NCBI GenBank assembly: GCA_934501115.1 | Contig: CAKSTO010000001.1 | Span: 1-64,000, forward strand | Reading direction: 5' to 3' | Origin: an uncultured Faecalibacterium sp. | GTDB taxonomy: Bacteria; Bacillota; Clostridia; Oscillospirales; Ruminococcaceae | Length of the DNA: 64,000 bases | In this document: piece after piece, positions 35,922 to 43,733 of the stretch | Layout: every line of letters begins with the position of its first letter | How positions within the stretch are numbered: position 1 is the first letter of the stretch | Translations under genes and position numbers: made by a program | The notes under the pieces: model-generated | What the model saw: the letters and a program-made list of their open reading frames with translations, nothing else | The model's database searches: none | Told to the model about the DNA's origin: nothing

Positions 35922-37661
35922 ATGCAGCCAGATGCGCTGAAATGCAGGATCCCGGCAGGCAGGGGAGATGCTCCTGCCGATCTGGTTTTGAAAAATGCCA
36001 GAATCGTCAATGTGTTTACCGATGAGATCGACACTGCGGATATTGCCGTCTGCGGAAACTGCATTGTGGGCGTGGGTGCGTATCACGGCCGTAAAGAAGT
36101 CGATCTGCAGGGCAGGTATGTCTGTCCCGGCCTGATCGATGGGCATATCCACATCGAAAGCTCCATGCTCTGCGGGCCGGCGTTTGAGCAGGCAGTGCTG
36201 CCGCACGGTACCACCGCAGTGATCACAGATCCGCACGAGATCTCGAACGTTGCGGGGCTGGAAGGCTTGGATTTTATGCTGGAAACGACAAAAAATCTGA
36301 CCCTTTCGGTTTATTTCATGCTGCCCTCCTGTGTTCCGGCCACGGATCTGGATGAATCGGGCGCAGTGCTGAATGCGGAACAGCTTCGGCCTTATTACCG
36401 CAGTCCCCGCGTGCTGGGGCTTGCGGAACTGATGAATGCGTATGGAACGGTTCACTGTGATCCCGGGATTTTGCAGAAGATCTGTGACTGCACCGAAGCG
36501 GGGAAGATCGTGGATGGACACGCGCCGCTGCTGAGCGGCAGCGAACTGAACGCCTACATTGCGGCGGGCGTTCAGTCGGATCACGAATGCTCTGATTTGA
36601 AGGAAGCAATGGAAAAACTCCGGCGCGGACAATACATTATGATCCGTGAAGGCACCGCCGCCAAAAATATGGACGCGCTGATGCCGCTGTTCCGGGAGCC
36701 ATATTGCAGCCGCTGTATGCTGGTGACGGACGATAAGCACCCGGATGATCTGCTGCGCAGCGGACACATCGACCACAACATCCGCAAGGCGATCCGATCG
36801 GGTGCAGACCCGGCGCTGGCGGTCAAAATGGCAACGCTGATCCCGGCGCAGTATTTCGGTCTAAAGCAGCATGGTGCCGTGGCACCGGGGTATCTGGCCG
36901 ATCTGATCGTAGTCTCTGATCTGGAGTCTTTCACGGTCGAACAGGTTTACAAGAACGGCACGCTGGTGGCAGAGCACGGAAAAACGCTGAAACCCGCATC
37001 GCTTCAAATCGACCATGCACGCTTTGCACGCGTGATGGATTCGTTTGATATGGAGGAGATCACGCTTCACGATCTGGAGCTGCGGCAGAGCGGCGATCAC
37101 GAGCGCGTCATCTGCCTGAATCAGAATGAGCTGTTCACAGATGAGAAGATCATACCGTTTCAGCAGCATCCGGGCAAGGCTCCCGGTGTGGATCCGGAAC
37201 AGCAGATCGTGAAACTGGCCGTTTTTGAGCGGCATCATCATACCGGACATACGGGCATCGGTTTTCTGGGAAATTTCAGTTTGAAATGCGGAGCAGTCGC
37301 ATCGAGCATCGCACACGATTCTCATAATCTGATCGTAGCAGGTGACAACGACGCAGATATGATGCTGGCCGGAAACACTGTGCGGAAAAACAAGGGCGGG
37401 CTTGCATTTGTGGCAAACGGACGTGTTATGGCAGAGATTGCTCTTCCGGTGGCCGGATTGATGAGCACGGAAAGCGCCGAGAGCGTGGCGGTAAAAATGC
37501 AGGCGATGAACGATGCCCTCAAGGCACACGGTGTAACGGAGGATATCGGCATCTTTATGACGCTTGCCTTTGCCAGCCTTCCGGTGATCCCGAAGCTCAG
37601 GCTGAATACTTACGGTGTTGTAGACGTGGCACAGCAGAAAATCGTTCCGGCTGTTTTCTGA
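35922..37661 (+). CDS. ade: Adenine deaminase
   Basis: The 579-residue amidohydrolase converts adenine to hypoxanthine and ammonia in purine salvage. It has the metal-binding GLIDGHIHIESSM motif near 70, the PHGTTAVITDPHEISNVAG segment, and the C-terminal adenine deaminase domain ending in RLNTYGVVDV. Length and layout match bacterial ade enzymes. GAGAGGAG precedes the ATG. A TGG-TAGAAT extended -10 is visible at 35860-35868 with only a weak -35 (TTTTCT); no purine riboswitch was recognised. Confidence 0.95.
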   Translation: MQPDALKCRIPAGRGDAPADLVLKNARIVNVFTDEIDTADIAVCGNCIVGVGAYHGRKEVDLQGRYVCPGLIDGHIHIESSMLCGPAFEQAVLPHGTTAVITDPHEISNVAGLEGLDFMLETTKNLTLSVYFMLPSCVPATDLDESGAVLNAEQLRPYYRSPRVLGLAELMNAYGTVHCDPGILQKICDCTEAGKIVDGHAPLLSGSELNAYIAAGVQSDHECSDLKEAMEKLRRGQYIMIREGTAAKNMDALMPLFREPYCSRCMLVTDDKHPDDLLRSGHIDHNIRKAIRSGADPALAVKMATLIPAQYFGLKQHGAVAPGYLADLIVVSDLESFTVEQVYKNGTLVAEHGKTLKPASLQIDHARFARVMDSFDMEEITLHDLELRQSGDHERVICLNQNELFTDEKIIPFQQHPGKAPGVDPEQQIVKLAVFERHHHTGHTGIGFLGNFSLKCGAVASSIAHDSHNLIVAGDNDADMMLAGNTVRKNKGGLAFVANGRVMAEIALPVAGLMSTESAESVAVKMQAMNDALKAHGVTEDIGIFMTLAFASLPVIPKLRLNTYGVVDVAQQKIVPAVF

Positions 37662-37704
37662 CGGACGCTCTGACCGGAGCAGCATGGGATCCTGCAGAGA
37701 AACG

Positions 37705-37750
37705 AAAAGATCCGGATCTTTTCCAATCAGGGAGAGATCCGGATCTTTAT
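37705..37750. terminator. Terminator between adenine deaminase and the opposing small ORF
   Basis: Two copies of the palindrome AGATCCGGATCT flank a short loop and form a long stem with A-rich and T-rich ends, so it can act in both directions. Confidence 0.8.
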
Positions 37751-37763
37751 TTTGTGAAATGGA

Positions 37764-37892
37764 TCATTTCCGGCTTGTCAGCCGGTTGAGCAGCATCACA
37801 GCCAGAACAATGACGCCGATCACAAGAACGATGCCGACCATCCCGATGAGCATCATCGGCAGTGTGGTCATCCACGAAGAAAGATGAAGCAT
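37764..37892 (-). CDS. 42-residue single-helix membrane protein next to the decarboxylase beta-like subunit
   Basis: A 42-codon frame starts at 37892 with GGGAGG about 8 bases upstream and lies 13 bases after the stop of the decarboxylase beta-like gene on the same strand. The peptide has one hydrophobic helix (MLIGMVGIVLVIGVIVLAVMLL) flanked by short polar ends, the form of a minimal OadG/GcdG-like gamma or delta subunit. It likely associates with the beta subunit in the membrane. It is much shorter than usual gamma subunits and lacks a His-rich or Pro-rich tail. Confidence 0.65.
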   Translation of the reverse strand: MLHLSSWMTTLPMMLIGMVGIVLVIGVIVLAVMLLNRLTSRK

Positions 37893-37905
37893 AAATGTAC
37901 CTCCC

Positions 37906-39036
37906 TTAAGCCATCAGGGTCAGGATCAGGCCGCCTGCAATGACGGATGCGATCTGCCCCGAAACATTGACGCTGATGGAGTACATCAGCAGGAAATTCT
38001 GGTTGTCTTCTTCCAAGCCCATCTTGTTAACGACACGGCCGCTCATGGGGAAGGCGGAGATGCCGGCCGCGCCGATCATCGGGTTCAGCTTTTTGCCTTC
38101 GGGCAGGAACAGGTTCAGCAGCTTTGCAAACAGCACGCCGCCTGCTGTGTCAAAGACGAAAGCTACCAGCCCCAGCGCAAGGATGAGCAGAGTGTCCGGC
38201 CGGACGAACTTGTCTGCGGTCATCTGCCCGGCCACGGTCAGACCCAATACGATGGTGATGAGGTTTGCCAGCACATTCTGTGCGGTTTCACTGAGAACAT
38301 TCAGCACGCCGCACTCCCGCAGCAGGTTGCCGAACATCAAAAAGCCAACCAGCGCGACACTGGCGGGGGCGACTATGCCTGCAATGATGGTGACGACAAT
38401 GGGGAACAGGATCTTGGTCAGCTGGGAAACGCTGCCTTTTTCGTAAGGCATCCGGATGAGGCGCTCCTTCCGGGTGGTCAGCAGCCGGATGACCGGCGGC
38501 TGCACGATGGGAACCAGTGCCATATAACTGTAAGCTGCCACCATGATGGCACCGAGATACTGTGAATTGAGAGTGTTTGCTACAAAAATGGCGGTAGGAC
38601 CGTCCGCAGCACCGATCACGGCAATGGAAGCGGCATCCTTCAGGTCAAAGAAGAACCCTGCCAGAAACAGGGTGAAAAAGATGCCGAACTGTGCGGCGGC
38701 ACCAAAGAGCATCAGCCACGGCTTTTCCAGCAGCGGGCCAAAATCGATCATGGCACCAATGCCGATGAAGAGCAGAAGCGGAAACAGCTCATTGGACATT
38801 CCCGCTTCAAACAGAGCGGAAATGGGGCCGACGCTGTCGCCTTGGGTGATGGCGCCTGACAGGGGCAGGTTGACCAGAATGGCACCGAAGCCCATGGGCA
38901 AAAGCAGGCTCGGCTCCATCTTTTTGGCAATGGCGAGGTAGATGAGCAGCGCGCCGATGCCCCACATCACCACCATCTGCCAGGTCAGGTTTCCGAAGTT
39001 GGAAAACAGACTCGCGAATGTGTTCAGAAAATTCAT
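37906..39036 (-). CDS. Sodium-translocating decarboxylase beta-subunit-like membrane protein
   Basis: The 376-residue protein belongs to the OadB/GcdB/MmdB family: many hydrophobic helices, the conserved VIGAADGPTAIFVANTL segment with the Asp used in Na+ transport, and MIGAAGISAFPMSGRVVNKMG near the C-terminus. In complete enzymes it couples decarboxylation of a biotin-bound carboxyl group to Na+ export. No carboxyltransferase or biotin subunit lies nearby, so it either works with subunits coded elsewhere or transports on its own. ATG at 39036 follows AAGGAGG; longer frames run into the structured leader. Confidence 0.9.
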   Translation of the reverse strand: MNFLNTFASLFSNFGNLTWQMVVMWGIGALLIYLAIAKKMEPSLLLPMGFGAILVNLPLSGAITQGDSVGPISALFEAGMSNELFPLLLFIGIGAMIDFGPLLEKPWLMLFGAAAQFGIFFTLFLAGFFFDLKDAASIAVIGAADGPTAIFVANTLNSQYLGAIMVAAYSYMALVPIVQPPVIRLLTTRKERLIRMPYEKGSVSQLTKILFPIVVTIIAGIVAPASVALVGFLMFGNLLRECGVLNVLSETAQNVLANLITIVLGLTVAGQMTADKFVRPDTLLILALGLVAFVFDTAGGVLFAKLLNLFLPEGKKLNPMIGAAGISAFPMSGRVVNKMGLEEDNQNFLLMYSISVNVSGQIASVIAGGLILTLMA

Positions 39037-39069
39037 GTTTTTTGCCTCCTTGTGTTCCGGTACGGCGGC

Positions 39070-39217
39070 AAGAAAAAGAGACTTCCGCCACAGCACCTTG
39101 TCTGTGACAAAAGTCTCAAGCGAACACATGACATCGGGCATTTTTGCCGTGATGACGCTGCCATGTAGCAGCCTCCCGAAGCGTAAGCCGGAAAACTGCC
39201 CTTTACTCCCTTTTATC
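39070..39217 (-). promoter_or_regulatory. yybP-ykoY-like riboswitch leader with terminator
   Basis: Read on the minus strand, the leader begins near the predicted transcription start. AAAAG at 39214-39210 can pair with CTTTT at 39113-39109. The first arm is followed by GGAGTA, GCGTCATCAC lies inside (39158-39149), and TTGAGAC precedes the closing arm. These are the landmarks I know from yybP-ykoY (Mn2+-sensing) riboswitches. The closing strand GAGACTT (39117-39111) can instead pair with AAGTCTC (39084-39078) followed by TTTTTCTT, an intrinsic terminator. The two structures exclude each other, so ligand binding should permit transcription of the decarboxylase-like gene. Confidence 0.6.
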
Positions 39218-39223
39218 AGATGT

Positions 39224-39252
39224 ATTAAAACAGAATATGAGAAAGCTGTCAA
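39224..39252 (-). promoter_or_regulatory. Promoter of the decarboxylase beta-like gene
   Basis: On the minus strand TTGACA (39252-39247), a 17-bp spacer and TTTAAT (39229-39224) place transcription start at about 39217, just at the 5' end of the riboswitch-like leader. The rest of the gap up to 39363 shows nothing recognisable. Confidence 0.75.
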
Positions 39253-39363
39253 GGAAAATGCGAAAATCTTTCCTGCATCTTATCCGGCTTTCTGAGATCC
39301 GGATGCCGACAGGGGGAGCGCTGCCCATACCGGGCATCACGAACCGGGAGAAGAACGGCGCTC

Positions 39364-39735
39364 TCAAAGCACTTTGGCAGCTGCAACGTTTTTGGTGACC
39401 ATCACGTCGCTGTCCAGTCCGCAGACCTTGTGCAGAACGATGGTGCCTGCCTTGACGGGGGCGGTCAGCACCACCTTGCGGATCTCGTCCATCACGGGGA
39501 AGATCATATCCTTGGGGATGGCCTTGGTCAGGCGGACGCTGGTGACAGGCAGCTCGCCGCCCTTGACCAGCACCGAGCTGGCGATGGTGCGGCGGGGCGC
39601 GGTCAGCTCCTGACGGACATACTGTTCGCCGCGGGGGCAGGTGTGGCCGGTGACCGAGATCACCTGACCATTTTCAACTTCGGCTTCGATCTCGCAGCCG
39701 TTGGGGCAGACGATACAGGTAAATTGCTTTTTCAT
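39364..39735 (-). CDS. DUF1667 protein, likely iron-sulfur partner of the GlpA/GlpB-like pair
   Basis: The 123-residue protein has four N-terminal cysteines (C7, C10, C14 in TCIVCPNGCEI and C33 in HTCPRGEQY) that could hold an iron-sulfur cluster or zinc, followed by a strand-rich domain. This is the DUF1667 family, regularly encoded with two FAD oxidoreductases as here. The start overlaps the stop of the preceding gene (ATGA), so the three genes form one unit. It probably helps transfer electrons in the complex. Confidence 0.88.
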   Translation of the reverse strand: MKKQFTCIVCPNGCEIEAEVENGQVISVTGHTCPRGEQYVRQELTAPRRTIASSVLVKGGELPVTSVRLTKAIPKDMIFPVMDEIRKVVLTAPVKAGTIVLHKVCGLDSDVMVTKNVAAAKVL

Positions 39736-40964
39736 TCCACCGACACCTCCAGTGCGCCTTCCTGCTGCAGCTTTTCCGCAGAGACCTTGAACTGGATCAT
39801 CTCCGCAGGAATGGCTTTCTTCATCTTCTTGGCAGCAACTTCCACACCGTTCTGGCGCACCACGATGCGGCAGTCACGGTAGTGGTTCCGCACGCGCAGC
39901 GACAGGCTGAAGTCGTTCTTGCCGCTGACCTTCTGCGGAATGGTGTGGCCCACGCCCTCGCCGCACTTCACGTCCAGCGTGCAGGGGTCGATGCCCTTGC
40001 CCTCAACGTAGGCGGCAGCGTGGCGTGCCAGTGCCTCGGACTCCATGGAAACGAAGTCCACCAGATCATGCACATGCAGCACATTGCCGGCAGAGAACAC
40101 GCCGGGCACGTTGGTCTGCAGGTTCTCGTCCACGAAGGCACCGTTGGTGTGGGGGTCAATGGCGATGCCGGCATCCTCCAGCAGCTTGTTTTCCGGGATC
40201 AGGCCGACGGAGAGGATCAGGGTATCGCACTTGTACTCCTTCTCGGTGCCGGGGATAGGCCGGCGGTTCGCGTCCACCTCGGAGATGGTCACACCGGTCA
40301 GACGATCGCGGCCATGGATCTCGGTGACGGTGTGGCTGAGATAGAGCGGGATCTTGTAGTCGTCCAGACACTGCACGATGTTGCGCGGCAGGCCGGAGGG
40401 GTAAGGCATCAGCTCGAACACTGCCTGCACATGAGCGCCTTCCAGCGTCATGCGGCGAGCCATGATCATACCGATATCGCCGGAGCCGAGGATGATGACC
40501 TCCTTGCCGGGCATCCGGTTGTAGAGGTTCATGTAAGCCTGTGCGGTGCCTGCGGTGAACACGCCCGCCGGACGCTCGCCGGGGATGCCCAGTGCACCGC
40601 GGCTGCGCTCCTTGCAGCCCATGGCAAGCACCACGGCCTTTGCCTGATACTGGCGCAAGCCGCTGCGGGTGGAAGCGGTGACGACGCGATCCGCCGTCAG
40701 GCTCAGCACCGTGGCGCTGGTCTCACAGGGGATCTCACGCTTGTTCACCTCATCAATGAAAGCCTGTGCATACTCGGGGCCGGACAGGCTCTCGCCGAAG
40801 CGACCCAGACCAAAGCCGTCATGGATGCACTGGCGCAGGATGCCGCCCAGCATCGCCTCGCGCTCCAGAATGATCATGCTGCGGATGCCCTGCTTGTGCA
40901 GCTCCACCGCTGCGGCAAGACCTGCGGGGCCGCCGCCGATAATCACAACGTCCTTCTGTTCCAT
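39732..40964 (-). CDS. FAD/NAD-dependent oxidoreductase, GlpB-like or NADH-oxidase-like subunit
   Basis: The 410-residue protein has an N-terminal dinucleotide fold VVIIGGGPAGLAAAVEL, a second NAD-binding fold around VIILGSGDIGMIMARRM and a closing FAD motif NVPGVFSAGNVLHVHDLV. It corresponds to the middle subunit of three-gene GlpA-GlpB-DUF1667 sets. It should pass electrons from the dehydrogenase subunit to NAD+ or another carrier. It lies 3 bases after the GlpA-like gene and overlaps the DUF1667 gene, which indicates tight co-expression. Confidence 0.9.
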   Translation of the reverse strand: MEQKDVVIIGGGPAGLAAAVELHKQGIRSMIILEREAMLGGILRQCIHDGFGLGRFGESLSGPEYAQAFIDEVNKREIPCETSATVLSLTADRVVTASTRSGLRQYQAKAVVLAMGCKERSRGALGIPGERPAGVFTAGTAQAYMNLYNRMPGKEVIILGSGDIGMIMARRMTLEGAHVQAVFELMPYPSGLPRNIVQCLDDYKIPLYLSHTVTEIHGRDRLTGVTISEVDANRRPIPGTEKEYKCDTLILSVGLIPENKLLEDAGIAIDPHTNGAFVDENLQTNVPGVFSAGNVLHVHDLVDFVSMESEALARHAAAYVEGKGIDPCTLDVKCGEGVGHTIPQKVSGKNDFSLSLRVRNHYRDCRIVVRQNGVEVAAKKMKKAIPAEMIQFKVSAEKLQQEGALEVSVE

Positions 40965-40967
40965 CGC

Positions 40968-42428
40968 TCAGTTTTCCTCCTTCCGCATTTCCCCGGTCAA
41001 CACCCACGAGCCCTGACGGCTGTAACGGATGTCCTCCGGCTTGATGCCCAACTCCTGCTCAATGAACTGCTCGATCTTCATCTGGCAGAAGCCGCCCTGA
41101 CAGCCGCCCATCATGGCGCGGGTGCGGTACTTGATGCCGGTCATGGTGGAGACGCCCAGCGGGTTGTGAATGGCCTGCAGGATCTCCGCCTTGGTCACTT
41201 CCTCACAGCTGCAGATCATCTCGCCGTAATCGGGGTTCTGCGCGATGAGCTCTGCCTGCTGCTCCGGAGTGCACTCTGCAAACTTGACGATGCCCCTGTG
41301 GTGGGGGTCGAAGCCGGGGTTTGCTGCGAACTTCTCGCGCTCCAGCATCAGGCCGATGACGTAGCGTGCCAGCGGCACACTGCCGGTCAGACCCGGAGAC
41401 TCGATGCCTACGAGGTTGACGGCATTGGGAGCTACATCGTCCCGGATCTCCACCTTCCAGTCCTGAATGGCTCCGTTCTCGTCCACCCACTTGGGCTGAA
41501 TGCCGGCGAAGGTGCGGATCTGATCCTTCTTGAAGATGTGGGGCCACAGCTTTGCGCCCTCCACGGCCAGACTGTCCATGTTGGCCTGCGGCACACCGTA
41601 ATCGTCCAGCACATCGGTGTTCTCGGCATCCGGGCCCACGGTGACATTGCCGTCCACGGTGGGGGTGATGTGGATGCCCATATAGGTGTTGCTGGGCACC
41701 GGGTACACTGGCATGGGCAGCAGCCTGCCCATGCGCTTGTGGAGGATGATGTAGTTGCTGCGGGAGCCGATGACACGGTAGCCGGTCAGACCCAGCAGGT
41801 CGGAGATCTGTTTTGCGCCCAGACCTGCGGCGTTGACCACCCAGCGGGTGCAGACATCGCCGTGTTCGGTGTGCAGATAGTACAGCCCGTTTTCCCGGGT
41901 GATGGCCGTGACCTTGTGGTCAAAGAAGAAGTCCACGCCGTTGGCGTGTGCGTTCTCGGCCAGAGCCACCGTGTACAGGAACGGATCCATGATGCCGCTG
42001 TTTTTCGACCACATGGCAAACTTGCCCACCACGGCGGGCACCAGCTCATGCAGCTTTGCTTCATCGATCATTTCCAGACCGGTGCAGCCGTTGACCGCAC
42101 CCTGCTTCATGGTGCGCTTCAGCTGCTCCATGTCCTCGGAGGTGTTGCCCACCAGCACCTTGCCGCAGCGCTTGAACGGGAAGTTCAGATCCTCGGCCAG
42201 CTGATCCATGATCCTGTTGCCCTCCACGCAGCATTTTGCCTTCAGGCTGCCGGTGGGGTTGGCAAAGCCGCCGTGCACCACCGCAGAGTTGCGGCCGCTG
42301 GTCTCGTTGCAGACATCCAGATTCTTTTCCAGCACTGCAATGCTCAGTTTGTACCGGGAAAGCTCCCGGGCAAGGGCACTGCCCACCACACCTGCGCCGA
42401 TGATGATAACATCGTATTGTTTCAGCAT
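40968..42428 (-). CDS. GlpA-like FAD-dependent dehydrogenase with [2Fe-2S] domain
   Basis: The 486-residue protein has a DAO-type FAD fold (YDVIIIGAGVVGSALAREL at the N-terminus, VVNAAGLGAKQISDL in the middle) and a C-terminal BFD-like cluster domain with CSC near 404 and CQGGFC near 445. It resembles anaerobic glycerol-3-phosphate dehydrogenase and L-2-hydroxyglutarate oxidase. With no glycerol kinase or facilitator nearby and a TRAP transporter next door, a 2-hydroxy acid or related substrate is as likely as glycerol-3-phosphate. ATG at 42428 has AAAAGGTGG upstream. Confidence 0.88.
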   Translation of the reverse strand: MLKQYDVIIIGAGVVGSALARELSRYKLSIAVLEKNLDVCNETSGRNSAVVHGGFANPTGSLKAKCCVEGNRIMDQLAEDLNFPFKRCGKVLVGNTSEDMEQLKRTMKQGAVNGCTGLEMIDEAKLHELVPAVVGKFAMWSKNSGIMDPFLYTVALAENAHANGVDFFFDHKVTAITRENGLYYLHTEHGDVCTRWVVNAAGLGAKQISDLLGLTGYRVIGSRSNYIILHKRMGRLLPMPVYPVPSNTYMGIHITPTVDGNVTVGPDAENTDVLDDYGVPQANMDSLAVEGAKLWPHIFKKDQIRTFAGIQPKWVDENGAIQDWKVEIRDDVAPNAVNLVGIESPGLTGSVPLARYVIGLMLEREKFAANPGFDPHHRGIVKFAECTPEQQAELIAQNPDYGEMICSCEEVTKAEILQAIHNPLGVSTMTGIKYRTRAMMGGCQGGFCQMKIEQFIEQELGIKPEDIRYSRQGSWVLTGEMRKEEN

Positions 42429-42469
42429 GGAAACCACCTTTTCTCTTTGCTTCATATATTTGCCTTATT

Positions 42470-42519
42470 GAAATATATTTCATTACTGTAAATATATATC
42501 TTGAAATTGGGATTGTCAA
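42470..42519 (-). promoter_or_regulatory. Promoter and palindrome upstream of the GlpA-like operon
   Basis: On the minus strand TTGACA (42519-42514) and TATATT (42496-42491) are 17 bp apart. Just downstream is the perfect palindrome GAAATATATTTC (42470-42481), a candidate operator for the adjacent GntR regulator. Confidence 0.7.
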
Positions 42520-42548
42520 GCCGTTTTGACAAAAAACGTGCACAAAAA

Positions 42549-42584
42549 GAAGCCCTGTCCTTTGGAAAAAGTGACAGAGCTTCT
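42549..42584 (-). terminator. Terminator of the GntR gene
   Basis: On the minus strand AGAAGCTCTGTC pairs with GACAGGGCTTCT (one G-T pair) and is followed by TTTTG, so the regulator and the GlpA-like operon are separate units. Confidence 0.75.
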
Positions 42585-42600
42585 GGAAATTCGAGGAGAT

Positions 42601-43278
42601 TCACTTGAAATACTGGGGGAAGGACTCCCGGATGGTGGCAAGGTTTTCGGTGTACCGCTGCATGTGCCGGGCGGCAATGGCCCGTGCAGCAGCAGCGTCC
42701 TTTGCTTCGATGGCCTTCAGCAAGCTGGTGTGGTCGTCCAGAATCGCCTCTGCCGGACGGCACCGGAAGCTGAGCATGGTAGTTCGGTCAAAATGAGGTG
42801 CCAGATTTTCCACCAGTTCGTACCAGTAGGGGCAGCCGCACAGCTGATACAGCATCCGGTGGAACTCTTTGTCCAGCGCAAAGATCTTTTCTTCCTGCGC
42901 GCGCTGAATGTACATCTGCCACAGTGCCACATTTTCCCAGAGACGATCCAGCTGCTGTTTGTTCAGCATTTCGCAGGCCATCCCGGCCAGCTCAGTCTCC
43001 AGCACCGCCCGGAGGTGCCGTACTTCCTCCACCAGCTCTGCGTCGATGAGAGAGACATAGGTGCCGATCTTAGGACGGATCTCAATGAGCCGCCGCTGTG
43101 CCAGCTCCAGCTCCGCCTCCCGGAAAGGCGTCCGGCTGACCCCCAACTGCTGGCATAATTCCGGCTCGTTGAGTTTTTCTCCGGGTTCCAGACGGGTGTT
43201 GACAATGTTATCAATGAGCACCCGAAGAACAAAATTTTTAGCAGATTCCTGCGCTCTGCGCTCAGAGATCGATACCAT
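42601..43278 (-). CDS. GntR-family regulator with FCD domain
   Basis: The 225-residue protein has a winged helix (LNEPELCQQLGVSRTPFREAELELAQRRLIEI) over residues 15-75 and an all-helical FCD ligand-binding domain (about 85-210) with the usual acidic and histidine residues (EFHRMLYQL, ARHMQRY). FCD regulators sense small organic acids, often through a bound metal. It lies between the GlpA-like operon and the TRAP/oxidoreductase operon, with promoters facing both ways, so it is the natural regulator of both. Confidence 0.92.
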   Translation of the reverse strand: MVSISERRAQESAKNFVLRVLIDNIVNTRLEPGEKLNEPELCQQLGVSRTPFREAELELAQRRLIEIRPKIGTYVSLIDAELVEEVRHLRAVLETELAGMACEMLNKQQLDRLWENVALWQMYIQRAQEEKIFALDKEFHRMLYQLCGCPYWYELVENLAPHFDRTTMLSFRCRPAEAILDDHTSLLKAIEAKDAAAARAIAARHMQRYTENLATIRESFPQYFK

Positions 43279-43311
43279 CGTTCGCCGCTCCTTTTATTGA
43301 TTGCTTTTTGC

Positions 43312-43341
43312 ATTATACGCGATTTTGGGGCGAGTTGTCAA
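43312..43341 (-). promoter_or_regulatory. Promoter of the GntR gene
   Basis: On the minus strand TTGACA (43341-43336) and TATAAT (43317-43312) are 18 bp apart, both perfect. Confidence 0.8.
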
Positions 43342-43569
43342 ACCCGAAAAGCGGGACGCCGACGCTGCACCTGTCTGGGCAGAGACCCTATTATAATAGA
43401 AACGCAGTGCACCCGTTCCACTTGCAGAAAGAGTGTAATTTTTAGTGAAAGGCGTTTCTTTTGTAAAACATGGAGAAAAGTTGTAGAAAGCAAATCTGCC
43501 AAAAATTGCTGCAATAATTGGTCAAAGCGACCATAAAATTTAAGAAACGACAAAAAGATTAAAAACTAC

Positions 43570-43598
43570 TTGACAAAAATGAAGCAAAGACGTATCAT
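43570..43598 (+). promoter_or_regulatory. Promoter of the TRAP transporter operon
   Basis: TTGACA (43570-43575) and TATCAT (43593-43598) are 17 bp apart. The transcript would have a leader of about 130 bases before the binding-protein gene; no known riboswitch was recognised in it. Between this promoter and the GntR promoter nothing else was identified. Confidence 0.75.
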
Positions 43599-43733
43599 GA
43601 AATCACAATGAAAGCGGATACACGAAGATTCACGCCGGAGTCCGCGGGCCATGCCGATGGCCGAAACGAACTGTGTCTCAGGTGGAATGTTCCACACAAA
43701 TGCAAGAGGATAAAAAACAAGGAGGCTATTGAA

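Noticed and set aside
39882..42491. Long plus-strand frame opposite the GlpA/GlpB-like genes
   Set aside because: The opposite strand encodes clear enzymes with motifs; this frame is a shadow with low-complexity His/Gln/Val content.
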